Source: Bacteroidota bacterium (GTDB lineage: Bacteria; Bacteroidota; Bacteroidia; Chitinophagales; Chitinophagaceae). Taken from it: 25,000 bases of DNA. Where the stretch lies: assembly GCA_023423285.1 (NCBI GenBank), contig JAFAFV010000021.1, forward strand, positions 1 to 25,000, written 5' to 3'. Positions 1-8,637 of this stretch are shown here, in pieces (position 1 is the stretch's first letter; each line of letters begins with the position of its first letter). A program made the position numbers and the translations under genes. The notes beneath the pieces were generated by a model, which searched no databases, was not told the DNA's origin, and saw only the letters and a program-made list of their open reading frames with translations.

Positions 1-471
1 ACAAACGATCAGAACACGTTAGACTCTCCGCATGCAAAAGGAGATCTTAGAAGAGCCCGCGCTGCCGCTGCCAATATTGTTCCCAATAGCACCGGTGCTG
101 CAAAAGCAATTGGTTTGGTACTGCCCAATCTTAAAGGTAAATTAGATGGCGCCGCCCAGCGTGTGCCTACCATCACCGGCTCTTTAACTGAGCTTACTGT
201 GATACTTAATAAACAAACTACACCAGAGGAGATCAACGCAGCGATGAAAGAATCGGCAAATGAAAGCTTTGGTTATACCGAAGATCAGATCGTGAGTACC
301 GATATCATCGGAACCTCTTTTGGTTCTTTATTTGACGCTACTCAAACAAAAGTGATGACAGTTGGCGATAAACAATTAGTGAAAACTGTTAGCTGGTACG
401 ACAATGAAATGAGTTACACCATGCAGCTCGTTCGCACTGTGAAACATTTTGCACAGTTGATCAGCAAATAA
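1..471 (+). CDS. gapA: Glyceraldehyde-3-phosphate dehydrogenase, C-terminal part (partial at window edge)
   Basis: Reading frame 1 is open from the first base and ends at TAA 469-471, giving 156 residues. It is the C-terminal catalytic half of NAD(P)-dependent GAPDH, which oxidises and phosphorylates glyceraldehyde-3-phosphate in cytoplasmic glycolysis. Visible landmarks are RRARAAAANIVPNSTGAAKA (the phosphate-binding STGAAKA), the conserved Arg of AQRVPT, and the closing WYDNEMSYT that is nearly invariant in GAPDH. The catalytic Cys and the His of the HSYT region would lie just upstream of the window. Any internal start (for example TTG at 115) is an artefact of the truncation. A hairpin terminator follows at 488-514, and pgk lies 484 bases downstream with a small membrane-protein gene between. 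Identification is secure. Only the coenzyme preference and paralogue number are unknown. Confidence 0.96.
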   Translation, partial: TNDQNTLDSPHAKGDLRRARAAAANIVPNSTGAAKAIGLVLPNLKGKLDGAAQRVPTITGSLTELTVILNKQTTPEEINAAMKESANESFGYTEDQIVSTDIIGTSFGSLFDATQTKVMTVGDKQLVKTVSWYDNEMSYTMQLVRTVKHFAQLISK

Positions 472-487
472 TCGAATAAGACTAAAC

Positions 488-515
488 AAAAGCGGAGCGT
501 TACGTTCCGCTTTTT
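488..515 (+). terminator. Rho-independent terminator after gapA
   Basis: The sequence AAAAGCGGAGCG, loop TTA, CGTTCCGCTTTT forms a 12-bp stem with one G-T pair. It begins 16 bases after the gapA stop and runs into a T-rich tract. It should separate gapA transcription from the membrane-protein gene and pgk. Confidence 0.8.
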
Positions 516-529
516 AGTTTTTATCATGT

Positions 530-925
530 ATGGCGTTTTCACTTGCCACGATATCGCTCGATATAAGAAAGTCTAATATGCAGCGTTCTGATAATATAGA
601 GGATAATCTTTCCAGAGATAATATTGGCGCACGATCGGCAAAAAATGCGGTGATATATCTCTTATCGATAATCTTTATAATTCTTACTCAACTATACAGG
701 TTGGAATTTATTATCCACCCCGACTCAGTTCACCCGCATACAACAAAAGGAGTTATTTTTTTAATATTAGCTATTCAGTTATTTACTGCAATGATATGTT
801 TGGAACTTTATTTTAAAAATAAATTTAAGTTAGTAAGAATTATAAGCATAATTATAGCCTTAATTGGCATTGCTTCTGTTTTTGTTATTGTTTTTGTTCC
901 AGAGATGCGAGCACTTTCTAATTGA
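530..925 (+). CDS. Small three-helix membrane protein of unknown function
   Basis: I do not recognise the family. The ORF encodes up to 131 residues. A second in-frame ATG at 578 would give 115 residues, beginning MQRSDNIEDN, and may be the true start because residues 1-16 are not distinctive. Three hydrophobic segments are visible at about residues 42-62, 74-92 and 103-124, joined by short basic or polar loops (for example KNKFKLVR), with a hydrophilic N-terminus. The gene is much richer in A+T than the flanking glycolytic genes. It sits between gapA (after a terminator) and pgk, 29 bases before the pgk start. It may be co-transcribed with pgk or be a recent insertion. A chance ORF is less likely given the membrane-protein pattern but cannot be excluded. 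Confidence 0.6.
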   Translation: MAFSLATISLDIRKSNMQRSDNIEDNLSRDNIGARSAKNAVIYLLSIIFIILTQLYRLEFIIHPDSVHPHTTKGVIFLILAIQLFTAMICLELYFKNKFKLVRIISIIIALIGIASVFVIVFVPEMRALSN

Positions 926-954
926 GCAACAATTTAAAATTAAAAAATATTATT

Positions 955-2151
955 ATGTCAGAATTTTCAAACTACAACTTCAAAGATCAAAAAGCCTTGA
1001 TCCGCGTAGATTTCAATGTTCCTCTCAACGAAAATCTTGAGATCACATCTGATGCGCGCATGAAAGCAGCAGTGCCTACTATTCAAAAAATACTGGCAGA
1101 TGGTGGCAGCGTCATTTTGATGAGCCATCTTGGCCGCCCAAAAGAAGGCCCTGAAGATAAATTCTCACTAAAACATCTTGTAAGCCATCTCAGCAATTTG
1201 TTGGGTGGCATTAAGGTGAATTTTGTGGATGACTGCATTGGAGAGAAAGCTGAAAGTGCTGCGGCTGCACTCCAACCCGGTGAAGTGCTCATACTTGAAA
1301 ATCTTCGTTTTTATAAAGAAGAAACCAAAGGCGATGAAGCATTTGCAGAAAAACTAAGCAAGCTGGGTGATGTTTATGTGAATGATGCATTTGGTACTGC
1401 ACACCGTGCGCACGCTTCAACCGCTATTATAGCAAAGTTCTTTCCGCAGGAGAAAAAGATGTTTGGCCTGCTGATGGAAGGCGAGGTAAAAAGCGCTCAG
1501 AAAGTTTTAAGCGAAAGTGAAAAACCATTCACAGCCATCCTGGGCGGCGCCAAGGTTTCTGATAAAATTTTAATCATCGAAAACCTGATGGAAAAAGCAA
1601 CTGATATTATTATTGGCGGGGGTATGGCTTATACTTTCTTTAAAGCGCAAGGGGGTACAATTGGCAATTCACTTGTTGAAGAAGAAAGGCTGGAAACAGC
1701 AAAAGATATTTTACAGAAAGCCGAAGCTAAAGGCGTGCGCATACATCTGCCGGTTGATAGTGTGGTGGCTGATAAGTTTGATGCAGAAGCAAATACGAAA
1801 GTTTCAAACAGCGATGCAATTGAAGAAGGATGGATGGGATTGGATATAGCGGACGAAGCACGCAGACAATTTGCAGATGTGATCAAAGCATCCAAAACTA
1901 TTTTGTGGAACGGCCCGATGGGCGTTTTTGAAATGGAAAAATTTCAGGCCGGTACTAAGGCTATTGCTGAGGCGGTGGCAGAAGCTACCCAAAACGGAGC
2001 TTTCTCGCTGGTAGGCGGCGGCGACAGTGTTTCAGCTGTAAACAAGTTTGGTTATAAAGATAAAGTGAGCTATGTTTCAACCGGCGGTGGCGCTATGCTT
2101 GAATTTTTTGAAGGCAAAACATTGCCGGGCATTGCAGCCGTTCAGGAATAA
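955..2151 (+). CDS. pgk: Phosphoglycerate kinase
   Basis: A 398-residue cytoplasmic enzyme that transfers phosphate from 1,3-bisphosphoglycerate to ADP, the first ATP-yielding step of glycolysis. The length matches the family. Motifs in order: RVDFNVPL (17-24), SHLGRP (57-62), DAFGTAHRAHAS (144-155), GGAKVSDK (197-204), WNGPMGVFE (318-326), the nucleotide-binding GGGDSVSAV (354-362) and STGGGAMLE (375-383). I chose ATG at 955 because the protein then begins MSEFSNYNFK, the usual short lead into the first beta strand. An upstream in-frame TTG at 922 would add 11 non-family residues and overlap the preceding stop. A strong hairpin terminator follows at 2170-2206. Confidence 0.97.
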   Translation: MSEFSNYNFKDQKALIRVDFNVPLNENLEITSDARMKAAVPTIQKILADGGSVILMSHLGRPKEGPEDKFSLKHLVSHLSNLLGGIKVNFVDDCIGEKAESAAAALQPGEVLILENLRFYKEETKGDEAFAEKLSKLGDVYVNDAFGTAHRAHASTAIIAKFFPQEKKMFGLLMEGEVKSAQKVLSESEKPFTAILGGAKVSDKILIIENLMEKATDIIIGGGMAYTFFKAQGGTIGNSLVEEERLETAKDILQKAEAKGVRIHLPVDSVVADKFDAEANTKVSNSDAIEEGWMGLDIADEARRQFADVIKASKTILWNGPMGVFEMEKFQAGTKAIAEAVAEATQNGAFSLVGGGDSVSAVNKFGYKDKVSYVSTGGGAMLEFFEGKTLPGIAAVQE

Positions 2152-2169
2152 TCATATAGACTAAATCAT

Positions 2170-2206
2170 AAACAACCTCACAGATTTTATACCTGTGAGG
2201 TTGTTT
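2170..2206 (+). terminator. Rho-independent terminator after pgk, possibly bidirectional
   Basis: AACAACCTCACAG and CTGTGAGGTTGTT form a perfect 13-bp stem around a 9-base loop, extended by one A-T pair, followed by TTTTATT. It lies 18 bases after the pgk stop and 24 bases before the end of the convergent oxidoreductase gene. It could therefore terminate both, although the minus-strand U-tract is shorter. Confidence 0.85.
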
Positions 2207-2230
2207 TATTAAATGAGAGAGCAAAGTTGA

Positions 2231-3448
2231 TTATAAATTATATTCTTTTTTCCAGTACTCTGTGGCGCCGCTGCTCACTGCATTATTGGCCATGTGTACG
2301 GAGATAGCTGTTTGCATACCTTTTACTACATCGCAGAACGGTTTTTTATTGTTCACAATACAATCAGCAAAAGATTCAAGCGCATACACGGTTTGATCTT
2401 TACCAACCTTATCGGTATAAATATCAATGCCTTTGCCGTTATCAAGAGCTTCTTTTGTGGCGCCGGTTACTCCGTCTAATATTATTTTTTCTTTTTTCTT
2501 TCTTTCCAGGTATAAGGTAGATTTGTTGCGGCCAATTTCAATGGTGCCTTCATTTCCAAACAAACGCATTCTGTAACCGTCAAACTCATTGCTCAGGATG
2601 GAGATCACATTCATCTTAACCCCGTTCGGATAGTTGTACACAGCGTGCACATTATCCCAACAGGTACGGTCATCTTTAAAAAAGTTCATATCACCCATTG
2701 CTACCACTTTTTCAGGCGTACTGTCAAGCAACCAATTGGCCACATCTATTTGATGAGATGAAAGTTCGCCAAGCAAACCGCCGGAAAGATGCTGGTACAA
2801 CCTCCAGTTTACTATTTTGCCGGTTTTAGGATCTTTTGCGTAGCCATTTTCCCAGTCAGAATTACGGTTGTACTGGCATTCTATTCTGGTTAGTTTACCA
2901 ATCAGGTTTTCTGCCAGGTAGCTTTTTAGTTGAGGGTACATATCATAATACCGGTATTGATGGCCCACCTGCAGTACCAGATTTTTTTCTTTTTTCATAC
3001 GTTGCGCCAGTTGCAGCGCTTCTGCAATATTAGTGGTCATTGTTTTTTCAAGGTAAATATGTTTGCCCGCACTGATAGCATCCATTGCCATTGGAAAATG
3101 TTCAAATATGGGTGTGGTAATAAATACTGCATCCACATTCTTATCATCAAGCACTCGCCGGTAATCAGTGTAAGCTTTCACGTTTCCGCCGCCAGCTCTT
3201 GCAATACCTTTCTTTAAGTTTTCAGGCATCATATCGCAACAGCCAATAACGTTCAATTGTAAAAGATTATTTCTCTTAATAGTATAAATAACACCTTGAC
3301 CCCGGTTGCCGGTTCCTATAAACGCTACGTTTACGGCATTTTTGTTCGATCTTAAAATGTTGATTCCTGAAAAATTTGTCACGGCAAGGCCTGCAAGGCC
3401 CAAAGTTGAATTTTTAATGAATGATTTCCGGCTCATGTTTTTTTCCAT
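2231..3448 (-). CDS. Exported Gfo/Idh/MocA-family NAD(P)-dependent oxidoreductase
   Basis: A 405-residue protein from ATG at 3448. Residues 1-30 look like a Tat-type leader (MSRKSFIKNSTLGLAG, an RK rather than RR variant). An N-terminal Rossmann fold follows with GTGNRG at 45-50, then the C-terminal GFO_IDH_MocA beta-sheet domain with GGLLGELSSHQID (223-235), whose His is the usual catalytic-region residue. Family members oxidise or isomerise sugars and cyclitols. The common EKP motif reads EKT at 134-136. A start at 3499 would add 17 residues unlike a leader. ATG at 3436 is also possible. The gene diverges from the heparinase-like gene, suggesting a related role in sugar-polymer use, but the substrate cannot be read. 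Family assignment is firm, function general. Confidence 0.88.
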   Translation of the reverse strand: MEKNMSRKSFIKNSTLGLAGLAVTNFSGINILRSNKNAVNVAFIGTGNRGQGVIYTIKRNNLLQLNVIGCCDMMPENLKKGIARAGGGNVKAYTDYRRVLDDKNVDAVFITTPIFEHFPMAMDAISAGKHIYLEKTMTTNIAEALQLAQRMKKEKNLVLQVGHQYRYYDMYPQLKSYLAENLIGKLTRIECQYNRNSDWENGYAKDPKTGKIVNWRLYQHLSGGLLGELSSHQIDVANWLLDSTPEKVVAMGDMNFFKDDRTCWDNVHAVYNYPNGVKMNVISILSNEFDGYRMRLFGNEGTIEIGRNKSTLYLERKKKEKIILDGVTGATKEALDNGKGIDIYTDKVGKDQTVYALESFADCIVNNKKPFCDVVKGMQTAISVHMANNAVSSGATEYWKKEYNL

Positions 3449-3741
3449 AAAAGCTTGTTTTAGTATGGACGTAAAGTTACAATGTAATTGTTGCATCAAT
3501 TTGCAATAGTTGTAGTTTTTTATATATGATTTGCATCAGCTTATAAAAAGAATTGCTTATGGTTTAATAAATGTTTCGGCCTTATGTAAACGGTGAGAAA
3601 CTTCTCTTGTAGCCGGTTCGAAATAATAAATACTACAATATAAAAGCTGGTTAGCCTGGTGCACATAGTTACAGCTGAAAGTCAAAAGTATATGTTATGA
3701 GTGATGATACCTTTTCGATATTTATGTTGCATATATAAATA

Positions 3742-3770
3742 TTGAATAATCAATTTTTTTACCTAATTTG
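3742..3770 (+). promoter_or_regulatory. Candidate promoter of the heparinase-like operon
   Basis: TTG (3742-3744), a 19-base spacer, then TAATTTG (3764-3770), which is one base short of the Bacteroidota -7 consensus TAnnTTTG. It lies 23 bases before the ATG at 3794. The rest of the 3449-3793 intergenic region is AT-rich. It holds two copies of TTGCATCA at 3491-3498 and 3531-3538, nearer the divergent oxidoreductase start, and nothing else I can name. Confidence 0.35.
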
Positions 3771-3793
3771 ATGCCTCTAATTTAAAACTTACT

Positions 3794-6514
3794 ATGCTTA
3801 TATTACCTGTTCGCTGGCTGCCATTTCTTTTCTTTTGCTTTGCTGTAATTAACTCAAATATCGATGTGCAATCACAGGTTGTGACCCAACAGCCGGAAAC
3901 ATTTATTTTAACTCCTGAGTTAGCAAGTGTGAATGCTGAAACAGCAGAACTTTTACAGGATGACAGGGTCAGAAATAAGAATACAATTGCTTTAAAAAAA
4001 GGAGTGGCGTCTGCGATAAACGGTCAAAGAAATGAACCAGACCTGGTTTTTAATATTACAGCTCCACCAGGCAAATACGTAATGAGTACAATTGCAGTTG
4101 TTGATGAAGAAGGCGCCGAAGTTATGGGCAAAGCGAAAACAAAGTATGAGTCTTTGTTTTTGAGGCTTCAGTTTGATGAAGCCAGTGCTAAAAAACGCGT
4201 TGTGTATGTTCCATGGAATATTCCCAACCAGGTTACAGGTAAATTTGAACTGGGTGGAGGGCAACATCAATTAAAGATATGGCTGCCCAGAGGCGTAAGG
4301 CTGGGCAGTGTTACGTTTACACCGTACAAAGCTCCGGCAGTTCCAGCGGAAGCTCAGAACTATACTCCAAAAATTATTCCTCCCGCCAAACATCCTCGTT
4401 TGTGGGTTAACAGCCAAAGTTTGCAAAAGATAAAATCAAACGTAGCATCTGTGGAAAATAGAGATGCCTGGGAAGCCGTAAGAAAGATGGCATTAACTCC
4501 CTTTGACTATAAGTTTGACCCAAATGCTGAAATACAATTTGATAACAAATTAGAAAGAGCTGTTGAAGCAAAAGCGTTTTACTACCTCGTGACAGGAGAT
4601 CAAAAGATTGGTAAAGAAGCAATTCAATTAACATCTGATTATATTTCTAAAATTGATTTTGGCAATATACTGGACATCACAAGGGAAATAGGCAGGGCCA
4701 TCTACCACGCTTCAGAAGTTTATGATTGGTGTTATGACCTTCTAAGCGAAAATGAAAAGAAAGTTTTATACACAAATCTTATGAGGCTTGCAGAAGATAT
4801 GGAAATTGGGTGGCCACCCTTCAAAACAAAGATCATTAACGGCCATGGCGCAGAAGCCCAGGTGAATCGCGACTTGCTGGCTATGAGCATTGCTGTTTAT
4901 AACGAAGATCCCTTACCTTATCAGTACACATCCTTTGTAACTTTAGAAGAATTGGTGCCGATGAGAAAATTCGAATATCAATCGCCACGTCATAACCAGG
5001 GAGTAAATTATGCTTCGTACAGGTTCAATTGGGAGATGCACAATGCGTGGCTTTTTTATCGCATGAGTGGCCAGCGGGTTTTTGACGATAATATTAAAAA
5101 TGTTCCTTTATACTTCCTTTATATGCGTACGCCTGATGGCCAAATGCTTCGCGATGGAGACGGTTTTGGATCGCCAGCGCCAGGTAGACGGTACTACTGG
5201 AAATCACCTCAAACCATGTTCTTGTGTTATACTTATTCTTCAGACCCAATATTAAAGGGCGAATTTTTACGACAGGGTGGCATGAAGGAAAATCCTGTAC
5301 TTTTCCTGCTTTTAAATGAGCCTGCTTTAAAAGCAGATACCGGTTTACATAAATTGCCGCTCACAATAGATTTTGGGCCAGTATTAGGGTCAATGATTGC
5401 ACGCACCGGCTGGAACATTGGCCAGAACAGTAGTGACGTGGTTGCTGAGATTAAGGGTGGCGGGTACCATTTTGGCAATCATCAGCACAGCGATGCAGGC
5501 GCTGTTCAGTTTTATTACCGGGGATTTCAGGTTGCGGATATAGGTACTTACGGGTTTTATGGAACACCGTATGATAACAGTTTTAATAAAAGGTCGGTGG
5601 CTCATAGTATGATGCTGGTAGTGGACCCATTGGAAAAATTTTCCGGAACGCAGGCTAATGACGGTGGAACTAAATTTGTACGCAGAACTCCTTTAAGCGT
5701 GCAGCAATTAGTTTCAGATTCTTTGTTTTATAATGGTAAGGTGATATCTGCGGATTTTGAGCAAAACAAACCAGACCCTTCTTACAGCTATTTCTCCGTT
5801 GACCTTACCGGTGCATACTCCCAAAAAATAAGATCTTATATCCGTAGCTTTTGTTTTTTGAATCTGAAACGAAAAGATATTCCGGCTGTTATTATTCTTA
5901 CAGATGATATAACGACTTCAGACCCCACTTTTAAAAAATACCTGCAGATCAATACACATAATCCGCCACGAATATTGTCCAACAGTATTGTACTTCAGAA
6001 CAAAGCTGATTCACTTACCGGCAAAACACACATTTCAATGTTTCAACCATCCTTCAATGATGTTGAAATTAATGCATTAAGCGGGGATGATGCGAACAGT
6101 GTATTTAATTTCAAGTACACTCCGCCTTCTAAAAGTTTACCTGAAAGTAATGCTAACCGGATTATGATTTCTCCTAAATCACCTGCTTCTTACGATAGGT
6201 TTGTTACTGTTTTCCAATTTGCAGATGGGGATACAAAGCCTCTTCCGGTAAAATATTCTGAGGGTCCGGATTGTTATACGCTGATGATTGATAATAAGAT
6301 TGTGGTTATGCCCAGGGGTAAAGAATTGATAGATCAGCCATTATCTATTTCAGTGCCGAGCGGGAAGAGCCAGGATATAATACTTACGGGTTTAAAATCA
6401 GGTAACTGGGTGATTCAAACCGGTAAAAATATTATAAGGAAAACAATCCATGAAGGTAAAAACACAACGATGTTCAAATCTTCCGGTGGAAAATATTCAA
6501 TTGTTCCTCATTAA
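3794..6514 (+). CDS. Heparinase II-like polysaccharide lyase (PL21-type)
   Basis: A 906-residue secreted protein with a signal peptide (residues 1 to about 28, hydrophobic LPFLFFCFAVI). After an N-terminal beta domain (about 40-180, like the DUF4962 region of this family) comes an alpha-helical toroid, then a beta-sandwich from about 520. Residues matching the published heparinase II active site are visible: NGHGAEAQ gives H351 and E354 with the expected +3 spacing. A Tyr candidate is Y406 or Y409. NHQHSDAG gives H563 and H565. D582 lies 17 residues after H565, as the zinc-binding Asp does after its His, and H604 in VAHSMM is the likely last ligand. Such enzymes cleave uronate-containing glycosaminoglycans by beta-elimination. 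Heparin, heparan or another uronic-acid polymer is possible. It is followed by a lipoprotein gene and a GH109-like gene at 49- and 42-base gaps. Confidence 0.85.
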   Translation: MLILPVRWLPFLFFCFAVINSNIDVQSQVVTQQPETFILTPELASVNAETAELLQDDRVRNKNTIALKKGVASAINGQRNEPDLVFNITAPPGKYVMSTIAVVDEEGAEVMGKAKTKYESLFLRLQFDEASAKKRVVYVPWNIPNQVTGKFELGGGQHQLKIWLPRGVRLGSVTFTPYKAPAVPAEAQNYTPKIIPPAKHPRLWVNSQSLQKIKSNVASVENRDAWEAVRKMALTPFDYKFDPNAEIQFDNKLERAVEAKAFYYLVTGDQKIGKEAIQLTSDYISKIDFGNILDITREIGRAIYHASEVYDWCYDLLSENEKKVLYTNLMRLAEDMEIGWPPFKTKIINGHGAEAQVNRDLLAMSIAVYNEDPLPYQYTSFVTLEELVPMRKFEYQSPRHNQGVNYASYRFNWEMHNAWLFYRMSGQRVFDDNIKNVPLYFLYMRTPDGQMLRDGDGFGSPAPGRRYYWKSPQTMFLCYTYSSDPILKGEFLRQGGMKENPVLFLLLNEPALKADTGLHKLPLTIDFGPVLGSMIARTGWNIGQNSSDVVAEIKGGGYHFGNHQHSDAGAVQFYYRGFQVADIGTYGFYGTPYDNSFNKRSVAHSMMLVVDPLEKFSGTQANDGGTKFVRRTPLSVQQLVSDSLFYNGKVISADFEQNKPDPSYSYFSVDLTGAYSQKIRSYIRSFCFLNLKRKDIPAVIILTDDITTSDPTFKKYLQINTHNPPRILSNSIVLQNKADSLTGKTHISMFQPSFNDVEINALSGDDANSVFNFKYTPPSKSLPESNANRIMISPKSPASYDRFVTVFQFADGDTKPLPVKYSEGPDCYTLMIDNKIVVMPRGKELIDQPLSISVPSGKSQDIILTGLKSGNWVIQTGKNIIRKTIHEGKNTTMFKSSGGKYSIVPH

Positions 6515-6563
6515 AAACAGATGGAATTCAATATTTACCGAAATTCGCTGTAAACGATTAGTA

Positions 6564-7064
6564 ATGATTATTTTCGAAAAATATTTAAGCAGCCTGTTAC
6601 TTATCTTTTTGGTTGTTTCATGCGGTAGTGGCGAACCAAGATCAACAGAAACCGTAAGCCCGGATTCACTCACAACGACTTCAATTGATCTGTCAGCTCA
6701 GCTTTCGAATGATACCTCAAAATTGTCGCGTGTATTAGACTTGCATACATTTAGGCCCGACTCTGTTATTTTTCACTTAAACAGTGATGATACTACAACA
6801 CAGGATTTTAGCCTTGAGGCGGTTCTTTTTTATGAAGAGCATGTTTACGGGGCTATCCTCGAAAAATACATGGATGAGGATTTCCCCAAATCGGATTTGA
6901 AAAAAGAAGATTTCGATTTTACCTGGTTGAGTGAAAGTCTGAAACACGAACTAAGCCTAAGCAAGGTGGAGTACAAAGGGAACCCGGATATTTTTTTAGG
7001 TACCGATGGACAAGCCGAACTTTGGTTTTCTGATCGAAAGATATTTCTTAAATGGCATAAATAA
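6564..7064 (+). CDS. Lipoprotein of unknown function
   Basis: A 166-residue protein whose start I place at ATG 6564, since it then begins with a clean lipoprotein signal: MIIFEK, a hydrophobic core, and lipobox VVSC with Cys20. The longer frame from 6450 overlaps the preceding gene and puts the signal internally. The mature protein is acidic, with a Ser/Thr-rich linker to about residue 55. A compact domain follows with aromatic and charged residues, including FYEEHVYGAILEKY and ending in FLKWHK. I recognise no family. It sits between the heparinase-like and GH109-like genes, so it probably travels with polymer breakdown, perhaps as an inhibitor-like or surface accessory protein. That role is inferred from position only. 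Confidence 0.72.
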   Translation: MIIFEKYLSSLLLIFLVVSCGSGEPRSTETVSPDSLTTTSIDLSAQLSNDTSKLSRVLDLHTFRPDSVIFHLNSDDTTTQDFSLEAVLFYEEHVYGAILEKYMDEDFPKSDLKKEDFDFTWLSESLKHELSLSKVEYKGNPDIFLGTDGQAELWFSDRKIFLKWHK

Positions 7065-7106
7065 TAATTTTTCATTAAAATAGCAATAACTTAAATCCAA
7101 AACAGC

Positions 7107-8525
7107 ATGGAAAATAACAGGAGAAAATTTATTAAGAACCTCGGGCTTAGCGCCGGGTTGCTTGCGCTTGACCTTCCCGCATTTGCAGCCACTGATGAAG
7201 AGATAGAGTGTTCTGCAAGAAGATCGCAGGCGGCTCCCGGGTTTAATATGTCTGGCTACTCTGCCCCAAAAATGGATGTGGTGCGTATTGGTTTTATCGG
7301 GCTTGGGAAACGGGGTAAAGGGGCCATCAACCGGTATAGGTTTATAAAAGAAGTGGAGATAAAATGCTTATGCGACAGACATCAGGACAATGTTGACACG
7401 TCACAGAAAATTCTTTCCGCGGCCGGTCTCTCTAAAGCTGACGAATATGTAGGCGATGATGCATGGAAAAAAATGTGCGAAAGGAAAGATCTTGACCTGA
7501 TCTACATATGTACCCCCTGGAGTTTGCATACCCCGATGGCTGTTGTTGCAATGAATGCAGGTAAACACGCAGCCGTTGAAGTGCCTGCTGCTGTTACCCT
7601 GGATGAGTGCTGGAAATTAGTAGAGACTTCCGAGCGTACACGCAAACATTGTATGATGCTTGAAAATTGCTGCTATGATTTCTTTGAACTTGCTACGCTG
7701 AATATGGCACGGGCAGGGGTCTTTGGAGAATTAGTTCATGCGGAAGCCGCCTATATTCATGATTTGCTGGAATCCAATTTGCAAAAAAATGGTTATGATA
7801 AAATGTGGCGTTTAAACGAAAATGCCAATAGAAATGGTAACTTGTACCCTACCCATGGCCTTGGGCCGGTGGCGCAGTGCCTCAACATTAATCGCGGCGA
7901 TATAATGGGAACACTTGTTTCAATGAGTTCAAACGATTTCATGATGCACGATAAAGCTGTTGAACTGGCAAAGAGCGATTCGTTCTATCAGCCATATACG
8001 AAAAAATATTTCAGGGGAAATATGAATACATCTGTAATTAAGACGCAAAAAGGTAAAACTATCATGATACAGCATGATGTTACTTCTCCCAGGCCTTACT
8101 CGAGAATTCATTTAATAAGTGGTACAAAGGGGATTGCACGTAAATACCCCGAACCTGGAAGGATATCTTTCGGTCACGAATGGATGAAACCAGCGGAACA
8201 GGATGAAATGATGGAGAAATACAAACCGGAAATTATAAAACATATTGGCGAAATGGCAAAAAAAGTAGGAGGTCATGGTGGTATGGATTTTATGATGGAC
8301 TGGAGACTGATTGACTGCCTGCGCAACGGTTTGCCTTTGGATCAGGATGTTTACGATGCTGCGGCCTGGTCTGCTGTGGGTATGATGAGCGAACGATCAG
8401 TGGCAAAAAAATCAGCCCCGGTTGAAATTCCTGACTTTACAAGAGGTAATTGGAAAGCCAATAAACCTGTTGATTTGACATTAAATGGTGGCGCAACAAC
8501 AACAATGAGAAAATTGGGGGCATAG
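7107..8525 (+). CDS. GH109-type NAD-dependent glycosidase (Gfo/Idh/MocA fold)
   Basis: A 472-residue protein with a twin-arginine leader (NNRRKFIKNLGLSAG, residues 3-17). The Rossmann motif is GFIGLGKRG (62-70). GH109 signatures follow: VEVPAA with E158, MLENCCYD (184-191), YPTHGLGPVAQ with Y247 and H250, NINRGD (260-265), HGGMDF (390-395) and DWRLIDCLRNGLPLDQDVYD (398-417). Characterised GH109 enzymes remove terminal alpha-N-acetylgalactosamine using tightly bound NAD in an oxidation-elimination cycle, and the Tyr/His of YPTH and the His of HGGMD belong to the conserved catalytic region. Many relatives have other hexosaminide substrates, so the substrate is unproven. Placement after the lyase and lipoprotein suggests step-wise degradation of an amino-sugar polymer. 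Plain oxidoreductase is the generic alternative. Confidence 0.87.
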   Translation: MENNRRKFIKNLGLSAGLLALDLPAFAATDEEIECSARRSQAAPGFNMSGYSAPKMDVVRIGFIGLGKRGKGAINRYRFIKEVEIKCLCDRHQDNVDTSQKILSAAGLSKADEYVGDDAWKKMCERKDLDLIYICTPWSLHTPMAVVAMNAGKHAAVEVPAAVTLDECWKLVETSERTRKHCMMLENCCYDFFELATLNMARAGVFGELVHAEAAYIHDLLESNLQKNGYDKMWRLNENANRNGNLYPTHGLGPVAQCLNINRGDIMGTLVSMSSNDFMMHDKAVELAKSDSFYQPYTKKYFRGNMNTSVIKTQKGKTIMIQHDVTSPRPYSRIHLISGTKGIARKYPEPGRISFGHEWMKPAEQDEMMEKYKPEIIKHIGEMAKKVGGHGGMDFMMDWRLIDCLRNGLPLDQDVYDAAAWSAVGMMSERSVAKKSAPVEIPDFTRGNWKANKPVDLTLNGGATTTMRKLGA

Positions 8526-8637
8526 TTTACCGACGTTTTGTTTTCTTTTACCGATTGTAGCTAAACATGGCGTCTGATTTGCACAATAGTTAACTGTAAT
8601 TTTTTAAATTTATTTCTTAAAGCTAAAAAGTAAAATA

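Noticed and set aside
922..954. TTG start for pgk at 922
   Set aside because: It would add 11 residues unlike the family and overlap the previous stop. ATG 955 gives the normal PGK N-terminus.
3449..3600. Promoter for the divergent oxidoreductase
   Set aside because: TACATTG on the minus strand is only a partial match to the -7 consensus and no -33 is properly spaced.
6450..6563. Longer start for the lipoprotein gene at 6450
   Set aside because: It overlaps the end of the lyase gene and buries the lipoprotein signal at residues 39-58.
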